Source: Hahella sp. CCB-MM4
Lineage (GTDB): Bacteria > Pseudomonadota > Gammaproteobacteria > Pseudomonadales > Oleiphilaceae
NCBI RefSeq assembly: GCF_002260525.1
Contig: NZ_MRYI01000005.1
Location: forward strand, 248,001-312,000
Length of the DNA: 64,000 bases
Direction of reading: 5' to 3'
In this document: positions 27,442-37,058 of the stretch, piece by piece
How positions within the stretch are numbered: position 1 is the first letter of the stretch
Layout of the letters: each line of letters begins with the position of its first letter
The notes under the pieces: model-generated
What the model saw: the letters and a program-made list of their open reading frames with translations, nothing else
What the model was told of the DNA's origin: nothing
The model's database searches: none
Made by a program: the position numbers and the translations under genes

Positions 27442-29490
27442 ATGACAGATCCCGTGCTTTCAGACCCTCAACTACCCACCTTTTCCTCAATTTCACCAGA
27501 TAGAATCAAGCCCGAACTGCTTGAACTGTTGAACAGCAATCGTCAGCGGATTGCCAAGCTGGTGGAAAATCCTGAAGCCACCTGGGATACCCTGGCACAA
27601 CCGATGGACGATATGTCCGATCAATTGAATCAGATGTGGTCGCCGGTCAGCCACCTAAACAGTGTGCTGAACAGCGACGCTCTTCGTGAGGCCTATAACG
27701 GCTGTATACCGGAGTTATCCCAATACAGTACTGAAATCGGTCAGAACAGAAGCCTGTATGAAGCGTACGCTCATATTAAATCATCAGGAGAATTTCAGCG
27801 GCTGAACGAAGCCCAGCAGAAATCGATTACCAACATTCTGAGAGATTTCCATCTTGCCGGGGTGGACCTTGCTGATGAGAAGAAAGCGAAATATAAGGAA
27901 ATATCCCAGCAGTTAGCCGAACTTGGCAGCAAGTTCAGTGATAACGTATTGGATGCCACTCAGGCTTGGAGTAAGCACCTGACATCCGAGGAAGCTCTGA
28001 AAGGATTACCGAAATCTGCGCTCGCAGGTGCCCGGCAGGCGGCAAAAAGCCGAAATCTGGAAGGTTATGTCCTTACATTGGATTTTCCCAGCTATTACGC
28101 CGTCATGACCTATGCGGAAGACCCTGAGTTGCGCCGGGAAATGTATGAAGCCTACAACACGCGTGCTTCTGATCAGGGGCCCCATGCCGGGCGCTATGAT
28201 AACTCCCGGATTATGCAGGACCTTCTCAGGCTGCGTAGAGAAAAGGCCCTGCTCCTGGGGTTTGAAACATTTGCCCACTACTCACTGGCCACCAAGATGG
28301 CCCAGTCCCCGGAAGAAGTACTGGAGTTTCTGAACGACTTGGCGGAAAAGTCCGTTATGCATGCCCGAAAGGAGTTTGCAGAGCTGGAGGCTTTTGCCCG
28401 TGAACAGGGAGCAGATACCGTTGATGCCTGGGATGTCAGTTATTACGCGGAAAAACTGAAGCAAGAGCGCTATGCCATTTCGGAAGAAGAGCTGAAGCCC
28501 TATTTTCCAGCGGCTAAAGTCATCAATGGTATGTTTACCGTGGTAGAGCGCCTGTTCGGGATTACCCTGGAAGAGGTCAGTGATTTTGAGACTTATCATC
28601 CTGATGTGCGCTATTTCAGAGTGAAGGAAGATGGTCGTGAGATTGCCAGTATCTACATGGATCTCTATGCCCGGGAAAACAAACGTGGTGGTGCCTGGAT
28701 GGCGGATTATGCCGTGCGTCGCCGCCTCGATAACGGTCATATACAAAAGCCGGTGGCATTCATAACCTGTAACTTTGCCCCTGCCACCGATGAACACCCT
28801 GCCCTGTTGACCCATAACGAAGTCACCACATTGTTCCATGAATTTGGACATGCTCTGCATCATATGTTGACCCAGGTGGATTGTTACGAGGTTTCAGGCA
28901 TCAACGGAGTGGCCTGGGATGCGGTCGAGTTGCCGAGCCAGTTCCTGGAAAACTGGTGCTGGGAGGAAGAGGCGTTGGCCATGATTTCCGGTCACTATGA
29001 GACCGGCGAGCCTTTGCCCAAAGACCTGTTGGACAAAATGTTGGCAGCGAAGAACTTCCAGTCAGCCATGATGATGGTGCGTCAGCTGGAGTTCGCTCTG
29101 TTTGATTTCCGGTTACACCATGAGTATGCCGGTGAGGAAAACTTTGACATTCTTGCCCTGATGAATGAAGTCCGGGATAAAGTGGCGGTGATCAAAGCTC
29201 CGGCTTTTAACCGCTTTCCCCATAGCTTCAGTCATATATTTGCCGGCGGATATGCGGCCGGCTATTACAGCTACAAATGGGCAGAAGTGCTGGCGGCTGA
29301 TGCCTTTTCCAAGTTTGAGGAAAATGGCGTTTTTGATGCAAAAACCGGTCGTGAGTTTTTGCACTGTATCCTGGAAAAGGGCGGTAGCCGAGAACCTATG
29401 GACCTGTTTGTGGAGTTTCGTGGACGGCCGCCCAAAGTCGATGCGCTGTTACGCCATAGCGGGATTCTCCCTGAGGCGGTTGCATCGTGA
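27442..29490 (+). CDS. prlC: oligopeptidase A
   Basis: A 682-residue zinc metallopeptidase of family M3, the usual length. The zinc motif HEFGHALHH is at about residue 469. It degrades peptides, including cleaved signal peptides, in the cytoplasm. ATG at 27442 has AGGA eight bases upstream; an in-frame TTG at 27424 would add six residues. The yheV start overlaps its stop. Confidence 0.96.
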   Translation: MTDPVLSDPQLPTFSSISPDRIKPELLELLNSNRQRIAKLVENPEATWDTLAQPMDDMSDQLNQMWSPVSHLNSVLNSDALREAYNGCIPELSQYSTEIGQNRSLYEAYAHIKSSGEFQRLNEAQQKSITNILRDFHLAGVDLADEKKAKYKEISQQLAELGSKFSDNVLDATQAWSKHLTSEEALKGLPKSALAGARQAAKSRNLEGYVLTLDFPSYYAVMTYAEDPELRREMYEAYNTRASDQGPHAGRYDNSRIMQDLLRLRREKALLLGFETFAHYSLATKMAQSPEEVLEFLNDLAEKSVMHARKEFAELEAFAREQGADTVDAWDVSYYAEKLKQERYAISEEELKPYFPAAKVINGMFTVVERLFGITLEEVSDFETYHPDVRYFRVKEDGREIASIYMDLYARENKRGGAWMADYAVRRRLDNGHIQKPVAFITCNFAPATDEHPALLTHNEVTTLFHEFGHALHHMLTQVDCYEVSGINGVAWDAVELPSQFLENWCWEEEALAMISGHYETGEPLPKDLLDKMLAAKNFQSAMMMVRQLEFALFDFRLHHEYAGEENFDILALMNEVRDKVAVIKAPAFNRFPHSFSHIFAGGYAAGYYSYKWAEVLAADAFSKFEENGVFDAKTGREFLHCILEKGGSREPMDLFVEFRGRPPKVDALLRHSGILPEAVAS

Positions 29491-29783
29491 AAGTCATCAA
29501 GCGCTTTATTGCCGGGGCTGTTTGTCCCCGGTGTGGGGTGATGGACCGCATTGTGTCATACAGCGACGAGCAGCAGCGCCAGGTGCGCGAATGCGTGGAA
29601 TGCGGATTTAATGAAAGATTGCGGGATGTGGATACTCAACCTGGAAAGCCAGAGGAACTGGAAACACGGGTTACCCGCAAGAAAGAACCCGCAAATGAGG
29701 TGAAAGCACAGCCCATTAAGTTTTTCCCACGAATGCCGGGTAAATCAAAACCGGGCAATGATTCTTCCGGTGAGGACGTATAG
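29487..29783 (+). CDS. yheV: YheV-family zinc-ribbon protein
   Basis: 98 residues. Two CxxC pairs, CPRCG (~13-17) and CVECGF (~36-41), form a putative zinc ribbon; the C-terminal half is charged and Pro/Lys-rich. Function unknown. It starts with GTG overlapping the prlC stop (GTGA), so it is translated with prlC, the usual partner in this lineage. Confidence 0.88.
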   Translation: MKVIKRFIAGAVCPRCGVMDRIVSYSDEQQRQVRECVECGFNERLRDVDTQPGKPEELETRVTRKKEPANEVKAQPIKFFPRMPGKSKPGNDSSGEDV

Positions 29784-29809
29784 TCTACCGATGAAGACTG
29801 CTAGTCATG

Positions 29810-29840
29810 TGCAGGGAGTCTGATCAACAGGCTCCCTGCA
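29810..29840 (+). terminator. terminator hairpin at the end of prlC-yheV
   Basis: A 9-bp stem TGCAGGGAG/CTCCCTGCA with a 13-base loop. The right arm codes for the last residues (MQG) of the opposite-strand gene at 29824, so the structure overlaps a coding end. Confidence 0.6.
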
Positions 29841-30474
29841 TAAAATTCAGGTGGATGCCATGGTTTTCCAATAAGTGGATCCAGGCGTCATTGACCGGTT
29901 GCCAACGGCAATCATTGGTCAATTCCAGATACTTATTCAAATCCAGATGATAATAGTCCGGCATGCTGACCAGCTGTCTCAGAGTGACTTGAATTGCCTG
30001 GTCTATTTCATTGGAAAAAGGTTCGCCAACCAGGTGATGGGCAAGAAGATTGGCCTGGGTGGCCTGTAACTCACAAATCGGGCTGTTACGCAGACTGTGA
30101 TTATTCTCGTATAACTCCTCGATTAAACGATGAGACTGATAGGCGCGAATCAGCAATCCATCCAGTCCGGTGTGGCGCAATACCAGAACGGACGGGTGCA
30201 CGAAGTAGTTGATCGACAGATCAATAAACGGCTTAAACAGCTTATGAGTCCGGCTTGTCGCCGCACAGTCGGCTACGCATTCGATAATGCGAGGCGCTAG
30301 CTCGATGTATTCGATGACAAACTGACTTAGATCTGCAACCGGCTCTGATCCTTTGAGCGAGATGACTCGATGTAGCGATTCAAGTTGATTCACAAGCCAG
30401 TTGGCGTAGTGTTTCGTCTTGAGTTCCGATGCTTTTGCCTGGTTGATGATCCCGTATACTGCTTCGAGGCTCAT
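29824..30474 (-). CDS. conserved hypothetical protein
   Basis: 216 residues from the ATG at 30474; a GTG at 30492 adds six but has no ribosome site. No signal peptide or membrane helix. The protein looks all-helical (LVNQLESLHRVISL, LLIRAYQSHRLIEELYE, IQVTLRQLVSM) and contains scattered His and Cys, but no motif I can name. Convergent with yheV; its stop lies within the terminator stem. Function unknown. Confidence 0.7.
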   Translation of the reverse strand: MSLEAVYGIINQAKASELKTKHYANWLVNQLESLHRVISLKGSEPVADLSQFVIEYIELAPRIIECVADCAATSRTHKLFKPFIDLSINYFVHPSVLVLRHTGLDGLLIRAYQSHRLIEELYENNHSLRNSPICELQATQANLLAHHLVGEPFSNEIDQAIQVTLRQLVSMPDYYHLDLNKYLELTNDCRWQPVNDAWIHLLENHGIHLNFMQGAC

Positions 30475-30783
30475 CCGATATCCAAATTCCACAGGGGCTG
30501 CGGGTGTTTTGCATGGCGCCTTAGCCGGACTCTCAAGGTGCGCTCAACCCTCACGGGAGGCCCTGAGATAACGCCATTTATTGCCGATCGTCGTTCATAT
30601 AGAGGCACTAAACTTCTCCCCCTCGCGCTGAAATGCCGCTTTACGAGGCAGGCGCATAGTTGTGTTCAACATGAGCGCCGTATGAAACGCCTACAGACCT
30701 TCGTGTGGCACTAATTGTTTAATAGGAAAACTTGTTTATATTGACTCCTTCAGTGTAGACAAGGGACACCAAACCTGCGTAAT
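30475..30783. other. intergenic region, nothing recognised
   Basis: 309 bases between the MATE gene and the unknown gene, both on the minus strand. I see no convincing gene, RNA or terminator. Confidence 0.5.
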
Positions 30784-32103
30784 TCAATTTGCCTTTAACC
30801 AGCGTTGATGGCGGGTTATGTGACGGTAGTAGCACCATTGAATCAACCCTCTGGCGCCCAGAAAAGTGGTCATGGAAAACCAGAGTCCATGATTTTGAAA
30901 GGATTGTGTCAGCCACCAGCACGGAAAAAAGACGAAGAAGACCGAGAGCACAATGGTATTACGCATTTCTTTCGCTTTAGTGGCGCCAACGAAAATGCCG
31001 TCGTAGAGGTAGCTCCATACGCCGACTAACGGGAGTGCAATCATCCATACGATGTAAGTAAGCGCACGCTCACGTACAGATTCAATATCTGTAAGAAGGT
31101 TGATGATCCAGTCACCGAAAAGCCAGAAGCAAATCGATACCGTTCCGGCAGTGATCAAAGACCAGATACCGCTGATTCTGACGGCATCCTTAAACTGATC
31201 AAGACGCCCTTTGCCAACTGCTTCGCCACATAATGCCTCAGCCCCGTTGGCAAATCCGTCGAGGGCGTTAGAGGTCAGCATCAGAAAAGTGAGGAGTACC
31301 GCATTGGCCGCCAGTATGTCCGTACCTAACTGAGCCCCCTGGGCAACAAAAAAAGCGAAGGTGAAAAGCAGCAGAATGGTACGCAAAAACAAGTCAGCAT
31401 TAAATTTCAGCAATCGAATAAAGGCATCCAGCCGCCACAGCTCCGGTGCGGTCATTATTTGCATCACATAGCCATACCGGTTTCCACAACACAGCCAGAG
31501 GCCGACGATGGCCGAATAATACTCTGCCACCGTTGTGGCAAGCGCCACACCGTCTGCTCTCATGCCGAGTCCCATGACCAGAAACAGATCCAGAACAATA
31601 TTCACAATGTTAGTACTTACTGCCAGGAAAAGAGCCGCCCGGGTTTTCTGGTTGCCGATTAGCCACCCCGTGATGGCGTACTGGATCAGGATGGCAGGAG
31701 CACTGTATATGCGTATACCTGCGTAAACCTCCGCCTGTGGCCACAATTCTGCGGAGGTTTGCATCAATTTCAGGCCCACAGGCAATATCCACCACTGATT
31801 GGCAAACAGCAGCAGGCCGATTCCCAGTCCGATAACACAAGCCTGGATCAGGGTGCGGTATAGCCTGTCATCATCGCCGGCGCCCCATGCCTGTGCAGAT
31901 AGACCGGTGGTGCCCATCCGCAGAAATCCAAATGCCCAAAATATAAACGTGAACAGATTAGCGCCTAATGCCACGGCACCGAGATAGAGCGGAGAATCGA
32001 GGTGGCCCAATACGGCAGTATCCACCAGACCCAGCAGAGGGACGGTGATATTGCTCAAAATCAAGGGCCATGCCAGTGCCCATAAACGACGGTGTAAGGA
32101 CAT
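30784..32103 (-). CDS. MATE-family efflux transporter (DinF-like)
   Basis: A 439-residue inner-membrane protein with twelve hydrophobic segments in two halves. It starts MSLHRRLWALAWPLILSNIT followed by PLLGLVDTAVLGHLDSPLYLGAVALG (residues ~22-48), the conserved MATE opening, and has LDLFLVMGLGMRADGVALATT in the sixth-segment region. Family members export cationic drugs or other toxic compounds with Na+ or H+; the DinF branch is suggested by overall pattern only. Divergent from coxB. Confidence 0.9.
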   Translation of the reverse strand: MSLHRRLWALAWPLILSNITVPLLGLVDTAVLGHLDSPLYLGAVALGANLFTFIFWAFGFLRMGTTGLSAQAWGAGDDDRLYRTLIQACVIGLGIGLLLFANQWWILPVGLKLMQTSAELWPQAEVYAGIRIYSAPAILIQYAITGWLIGNQKTRAALFLAVSTNIVNIVLDLFLVMGLGMRADGVALATTVAEYYSAIVGLWLCCGNRYGYVMQIMTAPELWRLDAFIRLLKFNADLFLRTILLLFTFAFFVAQGAQLGTDILAANAVLLTFLMLTSNALDGFANGAEALCGEAVGKGRLDQFKDAVRISGIWSLITAGTVSICFWLFGDWIINLLTDIESVRERALTYIVWMIALPLVGVWSYLYDGIFVGATKAKEMRNTIVLSVFFVFFPCWWLTQSFQNHGLWFSMTTFLGARGLIQWCYYRHITRHQRWLKAN

Positions 32104-32212
32104 AAAAATTCCCTGCTATGCCTGAAAATACGTCACGATTATGACAGCACTGCGACAATTTTGTGCATAAAATCAACCCACTAGAGATTTTGTTTAAAGC
32201 TGCATTGAACAT

Positions 32213-32242
32213 TTGCCAGCCAGATCAAAAAATGTCTATACT
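32213..32242 (+). promoter_or_regulatory. putative promoter of the cytochrome oxidase operon
   Basis: -35 TTGCCA (32213-32218), an 18-base spacer and -10 TATACT (32237-32242), about 95 bases before coxB. Read by eye. Confidence 0.55.
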
Positions 32243-32336
32243 GAGCCTGCACCATGCATTCGACTTCCTACATAGCAGTTTTTTACTGGGAAGTGTCTGG
32301 CAGTAACAATAACAAATAACACTGTGGAGACACCTT

Positions 32337-33452
32337 ATGTTGTCAAGAAGACGCTTGATGGCGTTGGCTTTGCCATGTCTTGCTGTGCCTGTATTCACCC
32401 ATGCCGATTGGCAGGTCAATATGACCAGGGGGGTGACGGACATCAGTGAGTCTGTTTTCAACCTCCACATGACAATTTTCTGGATCTGCGTGATCATAGG
32501 GATCGTGGTTTTCGGAGTCATGTTCTGGTCGATCTTTGCTTATCGAAAAAGCAAGGGTGCCAAGCCTGCGCAGTTTCATGAAAGTACTACCGTCGAAATA
32601 ATCTGGACCATCATACCTTTCGTTATATTGATCGGTATGGCAATTCCCGCCACGGGGACCTTGATGAAGATGTACGATACCAGTGATTCTGAACTGGATA
32701 TCAAGATCACGGGTTACCAGTGGAAGTGGAGATATGACTACCTGAAGGACGACTTTGGGTTTTTCAGTACCCTGGCAACATCGCAGGATCAAATCTACAA
32801 CAAAGATCAGAAGGGCGATCACTACCTTTTGGAAGTGGACGAACCTTTGGTCATTCCCGTCAACAAGAAAGTGCGTTTCCTGGTTACGGCCAATGACGTT
32901 ATCCACTCCTGGTGGGTGCCGGATCTGGCGGTCAAACGGGATGCCATTCCCGGCTTCGTCAATGAAGCCTGGGCTATCGTCAAAGAACCTGGAATCTACC
33001 GGGGCCAATGTGCCGAACTCTGTGGCAAGGATCATGGATTCATGCCGATCGTGGTGAAGGCCGTTTCCGATCAGGAATACCAGGAATGGGTGCTCGCCAA
33101 GCAGGAACAGGCGCGGCAGGAATACGAGCTGAAGAATAAGCAGTGGACATTGCAGGAGCTCGTGGATCGTGGTGAACAGGTCTATCTGAAAAACTGTGCC
33201 GCTTGCCATCAGGCTTCCGGTGAAGGTTTACCACCCGCTTTCCCCGCACTCAAAGGCAGTGCTATTGCTACCGGCCCCATCGAGAATCATATCAATACTG
33301 TGCTTCATGGTGTATCCGGTACGGCAATGCAGGCGTTCGGCCCGCAGCTCAGTGAAGTGGATCTGGCAGCAGTGGTCACTTATGAGCGTAATGCCTGGGG
33401 CAATAACAAAGGCGACATGGTGACGCCGCAGGAAATTGCCGAAAAGAAATAA
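32337..33452 (+). CDS. coxB: cytochrome c oxidase subunit II with fused cytochrome c domain
   Basis: 371 residues. A signal peptide (to about THA, residue ~23) is followed by two membrane helices (~42-65 and ~84-105) and the periplasmic CuA domain with CAELCGKDHGFM (Cys2-His-Met copper ligands). A C-terminal cytochrome c domain has CAACH (heme c attachment, ~286-290) and a late Met in GTAMQAF. This is the caa3-type arrangement, which takes electrons from cytochrome c to subunit I. First gene of the cox operon. Confidence 0.97.
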   Translation: MLSRRRLMALALPCLAVPVFTHADWQVNMTRGVTDISESVFNLHMTIFWICVIIGIVVFGVMFWSIFAYRKSKGAKPAQFHESTTVEIIWTIIPFVILIGMAIPATGTLMKMYDTSDSELDIKITGYQWKWRYDYLKDDFGFFSTLATSQDQIYNKDQKGDHYLLEVDEPLVIPVNKKVRFLVTANDVIHSWWVPDLAVKRDAIPGFVNEAWAIVKEPGIYRGQCAELCGKDHGFMPIVVKAVSDQEYQEWVLAKQEQARQEYELKNKQWTLQELVDRGEQVYLKNCAACHQASGEGLPPAFPALKGSAIATGPIENHINTVLHGVSGTAMQAFGPQLSEVDLAAVVTYERNAWGNNKGDMVTPQEIAEKK

Positions 33453-33535
33453 AGGGATTTGGATTAGCGCCTGTGGCTAAACAAAGCGTAAGTCTCTCAA
33501 CCACGATAACAACATACATATAGAGGAGAGTGACC

Positions 33536-35119
33536 ATGAGTGCGGTAGTTGGCGAACACCACGACGACCATCACCACGGTCCGGCCAAAGGGCTGACTCG
33601 CTGGATATTTACGACCAACCACAAAGATATCGGTTCCATGTATTTGTGGTTCAGTTTCATCATGTTCCTGATTGGCGGTTCAATGGCCCTGGTTATTCGG
33701 GCAGAGTTGTTTGAGCCGGGAATGCAGATTGTTGTACCGGGATTTTTTAACCAGATGACGACCATGCATGGTCTGATTATGGTATTTGGGGCTGTCATGC
33801 CCGCATTCGTGGGGCTGGCCAACTGGCTGGTGCCCATGATGGTGGGGGCGCCGGATATGGCTCTACCCCGCATGAACAACTGGAGTTTCTGGATTCTGCC
33901 GTTTGCTTTTACCCTGTTACTGTCCTCGCTGTTCATGGAGGGTGGAGCACCTAACTTTGGCTGGACTTTTTATGCTCCGCTGTCCACCACCTATGCACCT
34001 CCAAGTGTGACCTTTTTCATCTTTGGCGTTCATATGATGGGGATTTCCTCCATCATGGGAGCCATCAACGTGATTGCCACCATTCTTAACCTGCGGGCAC
34101 CGGGAATGACGTTGATGAAGATGCCGCTGTTCGTGTGGACCTGGTTAATTACAGCGTTCCTGCTGATTGCGGTAATGCCGGTTTTGGCAGGGGTTGTGAC
34201 CATGATGTTGATGGACATCCACTTTGGTACCAGCTTCTTTTCAGCGGCTGGCGGCGGTGATCCAGTCCTGTTTCAGCATGTATTCTGGTTCTTTGGTCAC
34301 CCGGAAGTGTACATCATGATTCTGCCGGCCTTCGGTGTGGCTTCACAGATCATTCCCACATTCTCTCGTAAGAAGTTGTTTGGCTATCCATCGATGGTTT
34401 ACGCCACCGCTTCAATCGCCGTACTGTCTTTCATCGTCTGGGCGCACCACATGTTTGCGGTCGGGCTGCCATTGGCGGGTGAGTTGTTCTTCATGTACGC
34501 CACCATGCTGATTGCAGTACCAACCGGGGTGAAGGTGTTCAACTGGGTATCGACCATGTTCCGTGGTTCGCTGACATTCGAAACCCCGATGTTGTTCGCT
34601 ATAGCCTTTGTGATTCTGTTTACCATCGGTGGTTTTTCCGGCCTGATGTTGGCGATTGCCCCTGTGGACTTCCAGTATCACGATACCTATTTCGTGGTGG
34701 CACATTTCCATTATGTGCTGGTACCGGGAGCGATATTCTCCATTTTTGCCGCCGCTTATTATTGGCTGCCGAAGTGGACCGGTCATATGTATGACGAAGC
34801 TCTGGGGAAAGCGCATTTCTGGCTTTCTTTTATCGGCCTCAACATGACCTTTTTCCCAATGCATTTTGTCGGCCTTGCCGGTATGCCTCGGCGTATTCCT
34901 GACTACGCGATGCAGTTTGCGGATTTCAACAGGATTTCCAGTATGGGGGCGTTCCTGTTCGGAGTGACGCAATTGTTATTCCTGTTTATTGTCCTCAAGT
35001 GCATTCGTGGTGGAAAACAGGCGACAGCACAGGTATGGGAAGGTGCGGAAGGCTTGGAGTGGACATTGCCATCGCCTGCTCCCTACCACAGCTTTACTGA
35101 ACCTCCTCAGGTGAAATAA
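33536..35119 (+). CDS. coxA: cytochrome c oxidase subunit I
   Basis: 527 residues, twelve membrane helices, the catalytic heme a/a3-CuB subunit of an aa3-type oxidase. Visible signatures are TMHGLIMVFG (heme a His), WFFGHPEVYIMILP (CuB His, with the D-channel Glu and cross-linked Tyr), HHMFAVG (CuB His pair) and HFHYVLVPGA (heme a3 and heme a His). The GTG at 33530 is a possible start; ATG at 33536 has a better-placed GAGGAGAG. Confidence 0.98.
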   Translation: MSAVVGEHHDDHHHGPAKGLTRWIFTTNHKDIGSMYLWFSFIMFLIGGSMALVIRAELFEPGMQIVVPGFFNQMTTMHGLIMVFGAVMPAFVGLANWLVPMMVGAPDMALPRMNNWSFWILPFAFTLLLSSLFMEGGAPNFGWTFYAPLSTTYAPPSVTFFIFGVHMMGISSIMGAINVIATILNLRAPGMTLMKMPLFVWTWLITAFLLIAVMPVLAGVVTMMLMDIHFGTSFFSAAGGGDPVLFQHVFWFFGHPEVYIMILPAFGVASQIIPTFSRKKLFGYPSMVYATASIAVLSFIVWAHHMFAVGLPLAGELFFMYATMLIAVPTGVKVFNWVSTMFRGSLTFETPMLFAIAFVILFTIGGFSGLMLAIAPVDFQYHDTYFVVAHFHYVLVPGAIFSIFAAAYYWLPKWTGHMYDEALGKAHFWLSFIGLNMTFFPMHFVGLAGMPRRIPDYAMQFADFNRISSMGAFLFGVTQLLFLFIVLKCIRGGKQATAQVWEGAEGLEWTLPSPAPYHSFTEPPQVK

Positions 35120-35159
35120 GGCATTACCAGAGAATATGGATATTTAAAGGAGCCCGACC

Positions 35160-35723
35160 ATGACAAGTGACAATACCTCCGCAGGACAAAGCAGCAACCG
35201 TAAGGTGGTGGTCTGGGCGTTGGGTATTGTCGTGGGGATGTTCGGATTCGGCTTTGCCCTGGTACCGTTGTATGAGGTTTTCTGTCAGGTCACAGGTCTG
35301 AATGGCAAGACCGGTGGCCGTTATGAGGTTTCTACAACGGTCCAGGTGGATGAAAGCCGCCAGATCCGGGTGCAGTTTCTGACGAACACCAATGAGAACA
35401 TGCCCTGGCAATTCAAACCCCTGGTCCGGGAAATCAAGGTGCATCCAGGCGAACAGATGAAAGTGGAATTCTACGCCAAGAATACAACGGGTGAGATGAT
35501 GGTGGCTCAGGCAGTACCGAGCATCTCACCTTCGGAAGGTGCAGAATTCTTCCATAAAACGGAGTGTTTCTGCTTTAACCAGCAAATTCTTCAGCCAGGG
35601 GAGGATATCAACATGCCGTTGATTTTCCTTGTTGATAAAGATCTTCCCGAAGGGCTACATACGCTGACACTTTCCTATACCCTGTTTGATGTAACCGAAA
35701 GAACAACAAAAACAAAGAGCTAA
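35160..35723 (+). CDS. ctaG: cytochrome c oxidase assembly protein CtaG/Cox11
   Basis: A 187-residue membrane-anchored periplasmic copper chaperone that delivers copper to CuB of subunit I. One N-terminal helix (~16-38) precedes the beta domain with the copper motif ECFCFNQQ (CFCF) and the conserved LVPLYEVFCQVTGLNG. Good ribosome site AAAGGAG. It sits between coxA and coxC as usual. Confidence 0.96.
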   Translation: MTSDNTSAGQSSNRKVVVWALGIVVGMFGFGFALVPLYEVFCQVTGLNGKTGGRYEVSTTVQVDESRQIRVQFLTNTNENMPWQFKPLVREIKVHPGEQMKVEFYAKNTTGEMMVAQAVPSISPSEGAEFFHKTECFCFNQQILQPGEDINMPLIFLVDKDLPEGLHTLTLSYTLFDVTERTTKTKS

Positions 35724-35740
35724 CTGCCACAGGAGGACCT

Positions 35741-36628
35741 ATGGCGACTCAGCAAAGTTACTACGTACCTGAACAGAGCAAGTGGCCGATTATCGCCACG
35801 ATTGGATTATTCACGACCCTTGTTGGTGTCGGGACAGTCCTGATGAATAATTCAAAGGGAACTGATCCGACCACCGGATGGTGGATGTTCGGGATCGGTT
35901 TTACCATCATGGTCTATATGCTGTTTGGCTGGTTTGGCAATGTGGCCAAAGAAAGTATGGCTGGTCTTTACAGCGCTCAGATGGACAGGTCGTTTCGTTG
36001 GGGAATGAGCTGGTTTATTTTCAGCGAAGTGATGTTTTTCTCTGCCTTCTTCGGCGCATTGTTTTATGCACGCTTCCTCGCAGTGCCCTGGCTCGCCGGT
36101 GAAGGTGACGGTGTCATGAACACATTGCTATGGCCTGATTTTGAAGGCACATGGCCTTTACTGCAAAATCCCGATCCCACTAAGTTTCCTGGTCCCCAGG
36201 AGGTCATCGACCCTTGGCATATTCCCTTGCTGAATACCCTATTGCTGCTGACTTCCAGTGTCACCATTACTATTGCTCACCACAAAATAAAGACGGATGA
36301 GCGCAGTAAGGTCAAGCTTTGGATGGCCATTACGGTACTGCTGGGCGCTACCTTCCTTGGTTTCCAGATCTATGAGTACATTCATGCCTATCATGAACTT
36401 AATCTGACATTGGCCTCTGGAATCTATGGCACCACATTCTTCATGTTGACCGGATTTCACGGCATGCACGTGACCCTTGGAGCCATCATCATTTTTGTCA
36501 TTTTGATGCGCTATATGAAGGGGCATTTCTCGGCCAAACAGCACTTTGGTTTTGAAGCTGCCGCCTGGTATTGGCATTTCGTGGATGTGGTCTGGGTTTG
36601 TCTGTTTGTGTTCGTCTACATTTTGTAG
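35741..36628 (+). CDS. coxC: cytochrome c oxidase subunit III
   Basis: 295 residues with seven membrane helices. Landmarks are WGMSWFIFSEVMFFSAFFGALF (split ~87-108), FLGFQIYEYIHAYHELNLTL and TGFHGMHVTLGAIIIFV, with the final AAWYWHFVDVVWVCLF helix. It stabilises the subunit I core. A terminator-like hairpin follows, then a small gene on the other strand and SURF1. Confidence 0.97.
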   Translation: MATQQSYYVPEQSKWPIIATIGLFTTLVGVGTVLMNNSKGTDPTTGWWMFGIGFTIMVYMLFGWFGNVAKESMAGLYSAQMDRSFRWGMSWFIFSEVMFFSAFFGALFYARFLAVPWLAGEGDGVMNTLLWPDFEGTWPLLQNPDPTKFPGPQEVIDPWHIPLLNTLLLLTSSVTITIAHHKIKTDERSKVKLWMAITVLLGATFLGFQIYEYIHAYHELNLTLASGIYGTTFFMLTGFHGMHVTLGAIIIFVILMRYMKGHFSAKQHFGFEAAAWYWHFVDVVWVCLFVFVYIL

Positions 36629-36663
36629 CTTTGTGACAGGTGTGATGTAGGTTGTAGATGTGA

Positions 36664-36688
36664 AACGCTGCTGAACAGCAGCGTTTTT
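36664..36688 (+). terminator. terminator after coxC
   Basis: A 9-bp stem AACGCTGCT/AGCAGCGTT with a 4-base loop, running into TTTTT. It may end the structural-gene transcript or attenuate read-through to SURF1. Confidence 0.75.
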
Positions 36689-36728
36689 ACTTGAAACCTG
36701 AGATGCCCGAATTGGAAAAGGATATATT

Positions 36729-36932
36729 TCAATGAGGTGTTGGGTTGAGTTCCAGGTGGCCCGTGGCCAGGAGAATAATGACGAGTAGTATAAGGGCAAC
36801 TGAAAAGCCGACACGGAAGGTCAAAGCCTTGGCGGTGCGATTACTGCTGCTGGAGTCCTTGACGAGAAAGAACAGTCCGCTGAACAGGCTGCCGATGGCG
36901 CCGAGAAGTAAAAGTCCAATTAGTAGTTTCAT
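36729..36932 (-). CDS. DUF2909-type twin-transmembrane protein
   Basis: 67 residues with two hydrophobic helices (~1-22 and ~41-60) joined by a short KDSSSSNRTAK loop. This is the small protein encoded against the cox genes between coxC and SURF1 in pseudomonads. Function unknown; probably an inner-membrane protein linked to oxidase assembly by position only. Confidence 0.8.
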   Translation of the reverse strand: MKLLIGLLLLGAIGSLFSGLFFLVKDSSSSNRTAKALTFRVGFSVALILLVIILLATGHLELNPTPH

Positions 36933-37058
36933 AAGCCAGCCATTCGTATTGTTTTTTTCTCAATATAACAAACCCGTCGGTGACCTTACAGATATCCTTC
37001 ACCCGATTAAACACGCCACGGAAGTCATGCGGCAGATACTCAACATTGCGGTGCCGAA

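Noticed and set aside
30385-30714. A 109-codon plus-strand frame
   Set aside because: It is partly antisense to the 29824 gene, is rich in rare-type residues and has no family resemblance.
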